Positions 1 to 11,199 of a stretch of DNA of 64,000 nt are shown piece after piece. The position numbers and the translations under genes were made by a program. The notes under the pieces are model-generated. The model made no database searches. It was not told the origin of the DNA and saw nothing but the letters and a program-made list of their open reading frames with translations. This DNA comes from Cornus controversa (Eukaryota; Streptophyta; Magnoliopsida; Cornales; Cornaceae), in NCBI GenBank assembly GCA_026545225.1, contig CM048850.1, positions 6,931,501 to 6,995,500 of the forward strand, in the 5' to 3' direction. How positions within the stretch are numbered: the stretch's first letter is position 1; the number at the start of each line of letters is the position of its first letter.

Positions 1-2209
1 ATGAAATTATCATCATAAGACAAATCGTTCACAAGTAGACTATAATCAAGTATTTGATGGGCATTTATATCCTTAAAAAAATTACATTCAAGTAAATCAA
101 ATAACTCAAACATCCATTAAAGAAGCAATTTCCCAATTCAATCTTCAATGCACCCAAATATATGAGGGAGTCTAAACCTAACTTTTATCTAGGTTTCTAG
201 GCATATTCTATTACTAAGAACCCTATTAAATCATGCTGGAATTTCCTAGAATTTTTTGAGAATTTAAAAAAAATATTTTTCTAGCAAAAAGAAAATAAAC
301 ATAATTTGAGGCATACTTTTATACCAACACAATCACAAGGGAGACTCATTTTGACATGAAATTTAAAACCCAAGTGCATTTTAATTCTATAAAGTTACCT
401 AAAGTTTTCTAGAATTTTCTGGAATTTTAAAATATTTTCTAAAAATAAAAGAATGTGAAAATTCAACTTTTAGACACTTTAAAAATAAATTGAATAACAA
501 GGAAAGATTATTTTGAGTTGCAAATTTAAACCCAAGTGTATTTATCCTCCAGAGAATTACAGTAAAAATTTCGAAATTTTTGGAAATTTCTAAGTATTTT
601 CTAAAATTAAAGAAGCTAAAAAAAATAGTTTTTAGACACTTTAAAAATTAATTTAATGAGAATGGTAAATAATTTTGATATGAAATTTAAACCCCAAGCC
701 CCTTAAACTACCAGGAAGTTGATATAAAATGTTAGGAATTTTTAGAATTATAAAAGTATTTTTAAAAATAATTTTTCCAGATTTTCAAGTTTTCCCAAAA
801 ATTTCAAAAATACAAAATAAATATCAAAACAATTCGGAATGGGCCCATATTGGACCCAGAGGTGGGCCCCCGCGAGTGGGGCCCGAAAACAATTTCCCGG
901 CGGCACGCGCCCCCACACGCCGGCGGACGCGTGGCCCCTTTTCTTTTTCTTTTTTCTTTTTTTTTCTTTTTTTTTTCTTTCTTCTTCCTTCTTCCCCAGC
1001 TGAAGCTTCAGCGGCCAACAATGGAGGCCGAGCTTCCCGATCACTTTTCGATCACTTCCGAGCACCGAATCGCGCATATGAATATACCATTGAACTCGTA
1101 TCGATCTAAGCTACATATTGGTACCAAAATTATCCCCTCTCGCGGACTAAATCAAAAACGCCCAATTTCAAGTTTTGAAAAAATATAAAATTTTAAACTC
1201 AATTTCCCGTCAATCTACCCAACGGTTCATAACGAAACTTTCAATGATTGTTCTAGGAAGTAAGATCTACCTTTTAATCGGAACAAAATCCCTCAAAAAT
1301 GATAAACACAGTAGACCCAAATTTTATGTTCGTATATATATACACCCGCCTATACAATCATATATACATGTATATACATATGCAAAAATACCCAAAAATA
1401 GTACCAAAACACCAAAATCCTAATGTTTAATTCACAGAATTATCTTAGCATGCAAAATCATTTAATTTCATAATTAAATGCATACAAATTTCTAGCAACA
1501 TGTCTATACAATTAGCATAATTAATTCTCACAAAATTCATCAACAGAGAAAAAAAAACATACAATTATATACAAATTTTCAAAATAAACACAATCCTCAA
1601 ACCTAGACTATGCATATGGATTCAAAGGGGAAGAGAAGAATCAAACTTGCCTCTTTGACAATTCAAACACTCGTTCACCCGAACTCCTTCTCTCTTTCGT
1701 TTACTCTCCTGATTTTTGTGTGTAATGCAAACGGCAGAAACCCTAGTTTCTTATTATCTTTTGTCCTAATCATTTTATTCTATTATTATTATTATTTTTT
1801 TTAAAAAAAAACTAAATAACTAAAAATAATAATAATAATAACCATAATAATATAACTATAACCATGGCCCAACAACTTAAGCATATCATTAGCCCAACCA
1901 TTCCAGCCCAGATTCCTCCCTAGCCCAATCCAAAGCATTTAAAATATTTAAATCAAATAATACACAATCAATAAACAATTCATATAAATTGATAAAAATA
2001 AAAATAGAACAATTCACATGAAATGAAAGAATTTATAAAGACAACCAATTCACATAAAATAATAATTGTATAAAGACCTAATAATTCACATGAAATGATA
2101 AAATGCATATAAAGGCATTCCACATGAATTGAAAAATAATAATAATAATAATATAAAGAAATTTAAATTCTTTAAAATAATAGACGTCCAAATTTTTTTG
2201 GGTATTACA
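1..2209 (-). repeat. Chromovirus LTR (3' LTR of a minus-strand element), cut by the window start
   Basis: This stretch matches, with small indels and substitutions, 22118-24319 of the complete LTR found later in the window, so it is the distal 2.2 kb of a roughly 3.4-kb LTR. It ends with GGGGTATTACA-type sequence (TIR rc TGTAATACCC), followed at once by a pyrimidine run that is the polypurine tract on the minus strand. It contains degenerate internal repeats (AAACCCAAGTGTATTTA-type phrases every 150-180 bp) and a GC-rich block at about 845-950. Open frames inside it are chance frames of simple sequence (for example a T-rich run near 940-990) and are not called as genes. Confidence 0.85.
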
Positions 2210-3411
2210 TTCTTCCCCCCTAAAAAGAGGAATTCCGTTCTCGGAATTCAGCTCATACCCAAAAGAAAACTCTGGATTCTTTGCTTTCATTTCATCCTCC
2301 TTTTTTTCAAGTGGACTCCACCTAATTGTGGTGACTCCACTGAACCCGAACTAAAGGAATAGTCTTAAGATGAGGGAATTGATTCCTATGGTTATGAGTA
2401 CAGTACAGTTACTCTACATATGTTGGATCTAGCTGCAACTCAATCTCCCCAACCTCAATGTGCTGATCAATAACATCCTCCTTACGAAATTTCTATAACA
2501 TAGACACATAAAAGATATGATACACCCTGTGCATTGTGTTTAGTAACATCACTATATACGTTACTGTCCCGATCCTATCAGTAATCATGAAAGGAGCAAA
2601 AAAATGAGGTGACAACCTCCCCTTTTTTTTTTCCAAACCACATTACTCCCTTCATGGGAGAAACCTTGAATAGAACCTGATCCCCCACCTTGAACTCTAG
2701 TGCACGAGTTCTTTAGTCAGCATAACTTTTCTATCTGCTCTATGCAGTCCGCATACGGTCTCTAAAAAGGACAACTCTTTCTGACGTGTCCTTGATGAAC
2801 TCAGGACCCAAAAACCTATTCTCTCTAACTTCCAACCAGTAACCCAACGATCTACAAGTCGTCCGTACAGAGCCTTAAATGGTGTCATACCAATAGTCTT
2901 TTGATAACTATTATTATAGACAAACTCAACTAGCAGCAAATAATTCTCTCAATTACCCTTGAAGTTAAGTACACATGCTCACAAAATACCCTCCAGAATC
3001 TGATTAACCCTCTCAGTCTGACCATCGGTCTGAGGGTAATTAGTTGTACTGAGGTGCAGAGCTGTACCCATTACTTGCTGAAAGCTCTCCCAAAACCCTG
3101 AAACAAAACTCGGATCTCTATCCAATATAATGGACAAAGACACACCATGAAGCTTCACTATCTCTGCAATGTAAAGCTTCGCGTATTGCTCTGAGGTGTA
3201 ACTCGAGCAAACTGGCAAGAAATGTGCTAATTTCGTCAACTTGTCCACTATCACCCAATAGCATCATGATTTTGCTGTAAGGTGGGAAGTCCCACAATGA
3301 AATCTATAGAGATGCTCTCCCACTACCACTCCGGTATAGGCAGTGGTTGTAAAGACTCTGACGGTCTCTGGTGATCATTCTTGATCATTTGACAAGTGCT
3401 GCACTTAGAGA
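2210..3411 (-). pseudogene. Ty3/gypsy chromovirus pol remnant: integrase and chromodomain
   Basis: Read on the minus strand, about 3370 down to 2280 encodes broken pieces of a chromoviral polyprotein. First comes an integrase core start (MIVDKLTKLAHFLPV, then ILDRDPSFVSGFWESFQ and TTNYPQTDGQTERVNQILE) at 3254-2979. Next is the C-terminal integrase phrase EFVYNNSYQKTIGMTPFKALYGR at 2939-2870. Then comes the GDQVLFKVSPMKGVM region at about 2690-2620, and a chromodomain-like tail (IPLVRVQWSHHN..ESTW) at about 2370-2290. Stops and frameshifts separate the blocks. The minus-strand polypurine tract abuts the LTR at 2210-2221. The chromodomain after integrase places it in the chromovirus clade, probably Tekay/Del (inference). 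It is cut at 3411, where the TRIM-like element begins, so RT, protease and gag are missing. Confidence 0.85.
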
Positions 3412-3755
3412 CATGTGTTGGAGTGGGGTATTACAGTTGGTATCAGAGCCTGAACCCAGCCGGAAGTGTGCCGACGAGGGCGTCGGGCCTCGTAGGGGGG
3501 TGGATTGTAGTAACCCTTGTGGACGGGTGTGAGTGGGTGGGTGCGAAGACAGACACTGGGCTGAACTACTACACTGACAGGGTACGGGGTGCTCAATCCC
3601 ACATCGCCTAGGTGTGGAAAAGGGGATGTGCTTATATGTAGTATGTTCTCTTCAAATGGTATGAGGCCTTTTGGGGTAAAATCCAAGAGCAAAACCGTGC
3701 GAGTTCAGGCCCAAAGCGGACAATATCATACCATGTGTTGGAGCGGGGTATTACA
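3412..3755 (+). mobile_element. TRIM-like miniature LTR element with a 71-bp interior
   Basis: A short LTR end (TTGGAGTGGGGTATTACA) finishes at 3434. It is followed after one base by a methionine-initiator primer-binding site, TTGGTATCAGAGC (3436-3448). A G-rich polypurine tract (about 3494-3505) immediately precedes a second LTR starting TGTAGTAACCC at 3506 and ending GGGGTATTACA at 3755. The downstream LTR is therefore about 250 bp and the interior about 71 bp, with no coding capacity. Only the last 23 bases of the upstream LTR remain, so the 5' side was lost together with adjacent chromovirus DNA. Size and structure fit terminal-repeat retrotransposons in miniature, which move with proteins supplied by others. 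Open frames across it are not genes. Confidence 0.65.
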
Positions 3756-4778
3756 ATGCAATCCTTACATGCCAAATAAAATACATAGATACCTTATTAG
3801 GTATGGGCGATCCTGACACGCCGGGCAATCCTTACATGCCAAATAAAATATATAGATATCTTATTAGGTATCTATATATTTTATTTGGCGTGTCAGGATC
3901 GCCCATATCTAATAAGGTATCTATACATGTATGCACATATTTTCTTTATTTTGAACTTAAAGAATGTGTTCATTGTTGGATGATAAGGGTTTGTTGGAAC
4001 AATGTATAAGATGATTTTACTTCTGAAAACATAAACTAAATAGGAAATGACTAGTATGTATATATCTATACCTATTAAGGTATCAAAAGATTAAATGATG
4101 GCATGTTAGGATTGCTTAAACTTGATATTATTTCATGTTATGTTTATTTCTGCTGAACTTAAGAAATGTGATCACTTTTGTGTAATAAGGACTTGGGTGG
4201 AAAATTATAATTAATGACTGTTGTTTTGAAAACATGAAACTGGAATAAGAATAGCTTGTATGTTAAATCTATTATTTTCTTTTGTGTCCCTTATACTGAG
4301 GGTATGTATATTGGTTCTCTGATTGGGATGTAGTAGATAGAACTTGCTCGTGGGTTTAACCCACTTTGTTGATATTTCAGGTTTCAGACAAATTTCACTG
4401 CAAGGATAGAGTTTTAGGGTTAGTTGTGGCAGACATCTCTTCTCATCGGTCACAGGGTAGAAACCTATACTCTTATTCAAGGGTTAGACTATGAACTCTT
4501 TTGGAGGTTTTGATTATTGGTTTTAAATTAGAGTCTTAAACTTGTGTTTATTCTGGTTAAGGGGTCCTTACGTTACGGGACTTCCAAATTGTATTACCAG
4601 GCATATAACTATTTATTTATTGTTATTTCAATTCAGTGGAATTTTCTGTTCAGCTTTTAGAATTTATTTTAGTTTATCTTTTGTATTCTATGCTTGCTGC
4701 TACCAGTTGTATGTATCTCCCAGGTTTTGTGTATGAGACTGGCCACCTCATGCGCGAAATTTTCTGGGGGGTATTTCA
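3756..4778. repeat. Head-to-head chromovirus LTR fragments
   Basis: 3756-3869 carries the LTR tandem-repeat units (ATAGATACCTTATTAGG, CGATCCTGACACGCC) in the same orientation as 21890-22030. From about 3870 onward the sequence is the reverse complement of 20880-21760 and ends with GGGGGGTATTTCA at 4778, the true LTR terminus seen from the other strand. The two fragments thus meet in inverted orientation. The sequence after 4778 is Harbinger-derived, so this LTR end marks an insertion into that element. No genes are visible; small frames here are shadows of LTR sequence. Confidence 0.75.
3841..3886. repeat. Perfect 17-bp palindrome at the inverted LTR junction
   Basis: AAATAAAATATATAGAT (3841-3857) is repeated as its exact reverse complement at 3870-3886 with a 12-base spacer. 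It lies where the two oppositely oriented LTR fragments meet, so it is the hinge of a larger imperfect inverted repeat. Confidence 0.8.
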
Positions 4779-4964
4779 ACATTGGTGAATTAGTTATGCA
4801 CAAAGATCATGACAATATCTAATAATATTATGGGATTTTGGTAATTGGACCGTGAGTAGGTGGTATTATGCTAATGAGTCCTCAGAACTAGATTTACATT
4901 TATCATTGTCGTAGGTGCATGTATTTTTGTACTCTTAACAAGATTACACATTAGGAATTTATCA

Positions 4965-5490
4965 AAAAAAACAATAGGTCAACTGCTACTGGGCAACTTT
5001 ATTATGCATCCACTCAAGATCCACCTAATACAGACTAAGAGCGAGAGTTGGAGGAAGTGTTTCTAAATGCAAGTGTCCATGTTAATGAAACCAGTGAGGG
5101 GCAAGATGGTTCAGAAAATGTTATAGTTGAAGGCAGCAATCGTCGTCGTCGTTGTAACTCCACACCCATTGAACGTCGTGGGAAATTGATGCTATTAGTT
5201 TTTTTGCTGAGGCTTCTAAAGCAAGGACTGAAGTTTCTAAAGCAAGGACGGAAGCTTATGAAGCTAAGGCAGAAAGGTATAAGAAAATGATACCAAATCA
5301 AGAGGCGACTAGCTCACCACCTAAAAATCAACATTCTCTTTCTCGATGCATTGAAATCCTTGATTCAATTGATGGAATAAATGATGAGACATATTTGAAG
5401 GCTGGAGAAAAGTTCAAGGAAGAGCACTATAGAGAACTGTTCGTTAACATGGCTATTTCTAGGAAGCTTGCTTGGTTGAACAGCTTATAG
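4965..5490 (+). pseudogene. Harbinger ORF1 (MYB/SANT-like DNA-binding protein), C-terminal part
   Basis: In intact elements ORF1 protein binds DNA and helps the transposase. Here only the part downstream of the DNA-binding domain survives. Visible are an acidic stretch ending in a basic RRRR patch (about 5130-5180), an Ala/Glu/Lys-rich coiled-coil-like segment (FFAEASKARTEVSKARTEAY), and a conserved tail (CIEILDSIDGINDETYLKAGEKF...ISRKLAWLNSL) ending in TAG at 5490. This tail matches the pattern of plant L10-interacting-MYB/Harbinger ORF1 proteins. A one-base shift near 5190 separates the acidic and coiled-coil parts, and an in-frame stop lies near 5037. The N-terminal MYB/SANT domain was removed by the LTR insertion upstream. 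Confidence 0.65.
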
Positions 5491-5803
5491 ATGATAAGTT
5501 TGTTTACTTGGGTGGTTACTTTTTAGTATGGTTTTGTTTGTGGATGCATGTGACTTGAAACAATATTTGGTTTTATGTATCGTTAAACAATTTTTATTTT
5601 CATGCATGTGACCTTATGTTATGTTATATTTCTGTGCGGATAATTTATTATGTTTTGTGTTATGAAAATTTTAGTACAGTTTACCTTCATTTATTATATA
5701 GTTAATGTTTGATGGTCATCATAATAAATTTAGTTGGTTAATTTTATTGATGAAATAATTTATACAGATTATTGAAAATTTGTTCAGGTTATTGGAAAAG
5801 TAA

Positions 5804-7195
5804 GATGGAAGACACATATATGAGTGACACTTCATCATCGACATCGTCTAGTGATTCAAAAGAAGAAGATCTTGATGAATTCTTAAATTATATGGCTATG
5901 AATTTGTTTTGGAGTTTGAAAATTCCTTTCGGGCCAAGGTACCTAAACGAACTTCAGGATTAACAGGTCATGAGTATGTTATAGAATTATTGAATGATCA
6001 TGGCGGTCGATGTTTTGATGTATTACGAATGGATAGAGAACTTTTTCTAAATCTTTGTCGAATATTGAGAGAACGTCAATTGTTAGAAGACACACATATA
6101 ATTTCAATTGAGAAGTCAGTGGCAATATTTTTGTTCATTATAGGACATAATATTCATCATGCAGTGGTAGCTGAACGTTTTCAACATTCTAGCGAAACAG
6201 TTTCAAGACATTTTAAGCTTGTATTGAGAGCAATATGTCGCCTTGGAAAAAATCTCATACGTCCACCACAAAGCAATGATGTGCCTTCTCATATACTTCA
6301 TAGTTCTAAATATTATCCTTGGTGGTATTACTTTCCTTTACTTAAAAGGTGTTAATTCATTTTATAACCTCTTTTTATGTATTTTGTTTTAACTTAATTT
6401 ATCGTAGAAATGCATTGGAGCAATTGATGGCACACATGTAAGTGCTTTTGCACCTGCGAGCAAACAAACTCCTTATAGAGGAAGAAAGGTTATAGTGACA
6501 CAAAATGTTATGTGTGCTTGCTCATTTGATATGATTTTTACTTTCGTTTATGCGGGATGGGATGGTACGACAAATGGCTCGAGGGTTTTTCTTGATGCAA
6601 TTACAAGAGCTGTTGCACGATTCCCTGTACCAATTGATCGTAATACTTATGTCTTTCTAACATTAATAGTATCATATTACAAATTATTACCCGAATTAAT
6701 TAATATTTTGTAGAAAAATATTATGTAGTTGATTCTGGTTATCCATGAACGAAATGATTTCTTCCTCCACATCGTGGTCAAAGATATCATCTACAAGACT
6801 ATAGGGGTAGCAATCAGCAACCATGTGGTGCAAATGAGTTGTTTAACTATCGGCATTCATCACTTCGTAATGTCATTGAACGTTGCTTTAGAGTTCTAAA
6901 AGCTCGTTTTCCTATTTTAAAGCTTATGTCTTCTTATAAGTTGACTAGACAACGACTCATAGTAACCGCTTGTTGTACGATTCACAATTTCATTCGTCAA
7001 AATGCATTAGATGATAATTTTTTTATGGAGTTTGGAGAAGAAGATGTTAATGTTGTTGATGGGGGGAATGGTAACAGTAGTGGCTATGGTATATTGAATC
7101 GTCTCAACTTATCTGATGATGATGTGATACAGATGACAGCCTATAGAAATCACATAACGAATTCCATGTGGGTATTATTCGCAGGCAATAATAGA
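5804..7195 (+). pseudogene. PIF/Harbinger DDE transposase, frameshifted
   Basis: The transposase cuts the element at its terminal repeats. The N-terminus (MEDTYMSDTSSSTSSSD, acidic/Ser-rich) starts at 5804 and shifts frame near 5930 into the helix-turn-helix region (FRAKVPKRTSGLTGHEY...HSSETVSRHFKLVLRAI). A probable intron (about 6349-6407) is followed by the first catalytic Asp in GAIDGTH (about 6420-6440). A second probable intron (about 6652-6713, GT...TAG) leads to the second Asp in YYVVDSGYP (about 6720-6745), directly followed by TGA stops. The Glu region reads LFNYRHSSLRNVIERCFRVLKARFPIL from 6838. The reading ends at a stop at 7196. All three DDE positions are recognisable, but the stops and frameshift rule out a functional protein. 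Confidence 0.85.
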
Positions 7196-7839
7196 TGAAA
7201 CTTTGTCTCTTTAATTACATAATATTTTGTTTTGGTATGTATAACTAAACTTAATGATTGTAGAACTAAAAGTGCGTATGACACTTGAAATAACTCTATT
7301 TAAATTAAATTAAGTCATGTATTTCTCATGTTTTATTTATACTTGTGATATTGTATTTGTGCAATATTTATTAAGTTAAGAATAGTAACCAACAAGTAAT
7401 GCACCTTGAACACCTATTAATAAATATTGCATTAGTAGACTTAGGAAAAATAAAATTTATTGCATTACTAGTTAACATCTTAAAAATAAATAAATATAAG
7501 AGTAATGTGTAATATTGTTTATTTTCTTAGTTCACCAAAATTATTTTCAATAGATACAACCAAGCAGATTTTTGAATTTTTGTTCTTTGAAAATTGTTTT
7601 ATAAATTTTCATACCAAGCGAATTTTTAAACTGAAAAAACTGAAAACTATTTTCTATTCTCATTCTTTAAAAACTGTTCTTGAAAACAATTTTGGGAGTG
7701 ACAAACCAAGCAAGGCCGTAGCTTCCCAGTTAGCAAGCCTCAAGCAATAGAATCCAAGAAGTTACTGAACGTCAGTTGCCTACAACTTTTTTTGACCCAT
7801 ATAGTTCCATATTCTCAGAAGTTAGAGAATATTCAAAAA

Positions 7840-8970
7840 GGACAATACTTACCTACTAACCAATGAGTAGGTAAGTCCTCCTGACTGCTAATATGTTCTA
7901 ATAAAAAATGAACATATTAGCTTTAATTACAAAATTTAAAATGTAATAAATAAGGATAATAAATGAGATTGACATGTTTTCATTCGAGTAATTGACTTCC
8001 TATATTCACCATTCTCCCTCTTTCACGCCTCTCCCCACTATTGTTCTTCCCCTCACCTCCATGGAACATCATCACTCAAAAGACAACCATACATGATAGT
8101 ATATTAATACACTTACACATTAACACATGTATCGATCGATATATTCATATTATATATTAGTTCTATTTAAGATGTTAAAATTTATAGAGGTCCAATCTCC
8201 TATACTCTCTGTAATGGTTCAAAGATAAATCGTAGCAAGATTATGATTTCTCTTTTCTTTTTCAGCGCACATTCAATTTCAATCCAATTGATCACAACTT
8301 CGTTCTCTCAAAACAATCTTTTCTCTCTCTCTCTCTATACATATATATGTATATGTAGAAACTTTTATATTAAAACAGAGCATGCGGATCAATGAGAGAG
8401 AACAATGGAAGTTCAAATCTCAGAGACAACTACATGAAATGAATTCTTTTCTTTTTCAGCGGACATTCAATTTCAATCCAATTGATCATCATAACCTCGT
8501 TCTCTCAAAACAATCTTTTCTCTCTCTCTCTCTATACATATATATGTATATATAAGAACTTTTTTATCAAAACAGAGCATGTGGATCGATGAGAGAGAAC
8601 AATGGGAGTCCAAATCTTAGAGACAACTACATGAAATGGAATTTTAATCTTAATATGAAAACTAAAATCGAAGAAGAATGGGATCTATTTATGGTCATGT
8701 TCTTCGAAGAGTTGAGTTTTTAACAAATTTTTATAAAAAATAAAAAGAATAATTCTGTAAACTTAAACTGACGTTTGACTGTCATACAAGAGAGAGAAGG
8801 GTAAATATAGAACGTTAATTACCCGAATGAAGTATGGTCGATTTTATTTATTATCTTTACTTATTACATTTTAAATTTTGTAATTAAAGTTGATGTGTTC
8901 ATTTTTTATTAGAACACATCAGCGGTCAAAAGTGTTTACCTACTCACTGGTGAGTAGGTAAGTATTATCC
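7840..8970. mobile_element. Non-autonomous MULE with about 130-bp terminal inverted repeats
   Basis: The left end (GGACAATACTTACCTACT..., 7840 to about 7975) reappears as an imperfect reverse complement at the right end (about 8835-8970, ending AGTATTATCC). It includes the shared block TGAACACATCAGC/GCTAATATGTTC next to ACTTACCTACT. No transposase is present. The same termini occur at 52408-52749, where a perfect 9-bp target duplication supports the Mutator superfamily. Here the flanking nonamers (7831-7839 and 8971-8979) do not match, so the duplication has decayed or one end has shifted. The interior holds a tandem duplication described separately. Confidence 0.7.
8252..8643. repeat. Two-copy tandem duplication (about 195 bp) inside the MULE
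   Basis: Two units (about 8252-8445 and 8447-8643) share TTTTCTTTTTCAGCG, CATTCAATTTCAATCCAATT, a CTCTCTCTCTCTATACATATATATG block, CATG(C/T)GGATC(A/G)ATGAGAG and CAACTACATGAAATG. Each begins with a pyrimidine tract plus CAG that looks like a splice acceptor, but no open frame follows. Confidence 0.8.
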
Positions 8971-9795
8971 TTACTATAAACAATTGCTAGGCAGAACTCA
9001 CGTGATGTTTGTCGGTCTATATCATAGAATGTTTTGTATCACACCATAACTACACACTCCTTCAAAAGGTGTTGAGGGTATTTTGTAATAGTCACAAAAG
9101 AGCTAAGGATATTTTGGGAAGAAAAAAAAGTATATATTACCGTATTTGTAATTATTTTTGTTAAGCGACTTTTCGTCCAATACTTTTTCGTATTTGTCGT
9201 ATTTTGAATTATACAAAGTTAATTGGTTAAAAATCGAATTGTCCCTAAAATATAGCTGCTATAAATATAGTTGTTGATAAATAATAATAATAATAATAAT
9301 AAAATTAAAATTTTTAGAGAACGAAAATCCAGAGAGGCTGTTGCAGCACCAAAATCTGGAGAGTAGAAGTTCTAACATGGCTTTGAAAAGAGTTGACATG
9401 ACTCTAAAAAAGCTGATGTGACTAATTTAGAGAACAAAATTTCAGAGAGGCTGCTGTAGATGGCCTAAGGGGTTATCGTGTATATCGGAAGGGAATTTTT
9501 TGCACTTTCATGCAATTATTATGGGTTGTTTAACTAATTGGAACACTATATATAATTTTTTACTTGAACTAATTGTCCATTTTATTCCCAACACCTGTAT
9601 AGATAGATGTTTTACATACCCACAAAGTAGTACAAACTAGCAAGCAGCACAATATGAAATTACATAAAGACATAGTTGATCCTTTGTGTACAGGAACAAC
9701 GTACTCTAACCGGGCAACAGACTTAATGACTAGTTACAATCTCAAGCATAGGAACATTCATTCAAAGAGCATAATACTAGTCCTAATCTTTCTTA
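8971..9795. other. Intergenic DNA downstream of the phospholipase gene
   Basis: No gene is visible. It contains an (AAT)n run at about 9280-9302 and two related phrases (AGAGAGGCTGTTGCAGCA near 9334, AGAGAGGCTGCTGTAGATGGCC near 9445) that resemble the end of a MITE. The right part (from about 9600) probably includes the 3' UTR of the minus-strand gene. Confidence 0.5.
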
Positions 9796-11059
9796 TCATC
9801 CATTAATTAACTTCCAAGACCCATCATCTTGTTGAACCATGCCCTTCTTGTTCTCATCCCACCACCATGATACGGGCACGCCATATTCGTCTTTCAAAGC
9901 ATCAAGTCTTTTGTTAACAACCGCGATATCACGATTAAGTCTTTTAGGGCCTTGTGTTCCTGCAATTCCATGCAAGTAAACCTCCAAGTTATGGCAAACC
10001 TCCAACTTATGGAAAATTATTCTTCCAAGGCTCTTCAAATACATAGACTTGCTAGTATCAATATCCAACACTTTGCCCACGTGCACGTAGTGAAGATACT
10101 CAAGAGGAGTATATGGAACACCATCATTGGCATTACACACACGCAAGACATGCAGATATGGCGCCAGTCCAGCGAAAACCTTCTTAAAGTTCTCGTTGCC
10201 AACACGAGGACTTGCAAAGGCAAAGGCTGTGACAGGACATGCCTTGTTAAATTTGTTCGAGACTATGTCAACTGCGTTTAGTGTTGCAATTGATGCACCC
10301 ATGCTATGCCCGGTTATAGTTATGCTGATTTCTTCCTTCTTGTATTCTTCCACTAGTCTCTTTACCTCATCAACAACCTGAATTCATTTATATATAGAGT
10401 ATATATATATGAGGAAACAATGAGTACTTGTCTGTGTTATTAATTATCTCTAATTTTATTCTATTAATTAATACTTCAATTTGAGAGTTCGGATATATGT
10501 GTGTGTGTAAATGGTATATCAGACACTTAATCACCTGGTCTCTGGCACTTTTTTTGTCAAATGATGATGTTGGATCTGAAGTGTAGTAGGAGTACCACCC
10601 TTCGTGCACCCTAGGGTCACCGCTCACTCCAAGCAAATTTGAAGCCGAGACTAGATTGGCTTTCGAATCAATACCCTTCTCCTCGTCTAGGCTTGTTCCT
10701 CTCCATGCAACCGCAATATCTGTCCTTCCTAATGCAGCCTTCCCTTCATCAGTGGTCACCGCGACGTACCCCATCCAATTTGATTTACAACTTGGTGATG
10801 TCGCGTAAATATATTTGGTCACGCGGTACTTGAATGGATTGCCTTTCTCGAGACCCGCCTTTGAGAAGAGTTCGTCCATTGGTGCTATCTCTGAGGGCTT
10901 TTTGGGGTTCAAGGTGTCATAAGTTGCTTGAGCCATTTCTCCATAATGAATGATGTATTGACGGAGATCAATGTCTAGAGGGTCCAACAGTTTGTTCCAC
11001 TCATTCTCGCCACTGAGGACCTTCCATTTTTTGGGTATGTTCCCTATTTTTTCCGCCAT
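9796..11059 (-). CDS. Class-II DAD1-like phospholipase A1 (two exons)
   Basis: The enzyme hydrolyses the sn-1 acyl ester of glycerolipids; class-II members lack a plastid transit peptide and are expected outside plastids (family knowledge). Exon 1 is 11059-10535 and exon 2 is 10377-9796. The 157-bp intron (10378-10534) has GT/AG borders, phase 0, joining ARDQ to VVDEVKRL. The product is 368 aa, slightly below the usual roughly 400. The N-terminus ([17 protein letters not shown]...[18 protein letters not shown]) and VAWRGTS match the family. The lipase nucleophile is Ser200 in GHSMG (family usually GHSLG), Asp260 lies in [10 protein letters not shown], and His is in [13 protein letters not shown] (His304 or His311). 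An in-frame ATG at 11197 would add 46 residues, but it lies upstream of a TATA box at 11113-11119, so I start at 11059. No stop or frameshift is seen, so it is probably functional. Confidence 0.93.
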
Positions 11060-11111
11060 CGTTAGTGAGATACGATGCAAACTTGTAGAGATGTGATTGT
11101 GTTGGATGCTT

Positions 11112-11120
11112 CTTATATAG
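11112..11120 (-). promoter_or_regulatory. TATA box of the phospholipase A1 gene
   Basis: CTATATAAG on the minus strand lies 54-62 bases upstream of the chosen ATG (11059), giving a predicted start of transcription near 11085 and a short leader. Its position downstream of the ATG at 11197 argues against the longer protein. Confidence 0.6.
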
Positions 11121-11199
11121 ACTGAGCTTAATTGAGATAAGCTCGAATTTATTGAATTTGACATGGTTTTAGAGGGAATAGATCGATCCTGGCTCATAC

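Larger units (their letters stand above)
4779..7717 (+). mobile_element. PIF/Harbinger element, 5'-truncated
   Basis: The segment holds the two-gene layout of plant PIF/Harbinger transposons in one orientation: a MYB/SANT-like ORF1 relic (4965-5490), then a DDE transposase relic (5804-7195). It closes with an AT-rich tail and an end resembling the family's terminal repeats (GTGACAAACCAAGCAAGGCC, ending about 7717). The matching left terminus is absent because the chromovirus LTR ends at 4778, directly inside the element. A 3-bp TTA/TAA target duplication cannot be tested for that reason. Both genes carry frameshifts or stops, so the copy is dead. Confidence 0.7.

Noticed and set aside
729-1188. 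Short open frames with Phe/Leu or Lys/Arg runs in the first LTR
   Set aside because: They arise from the pyrimidine run at 940-990 read in different frames. The same region in the other LTR copy does not conserve them.
9952-10833. Open frames on the plus strand opposite the phospholipase gene
   Set aside because: They are shadows of the minus-strand coding exons and show no independent features.
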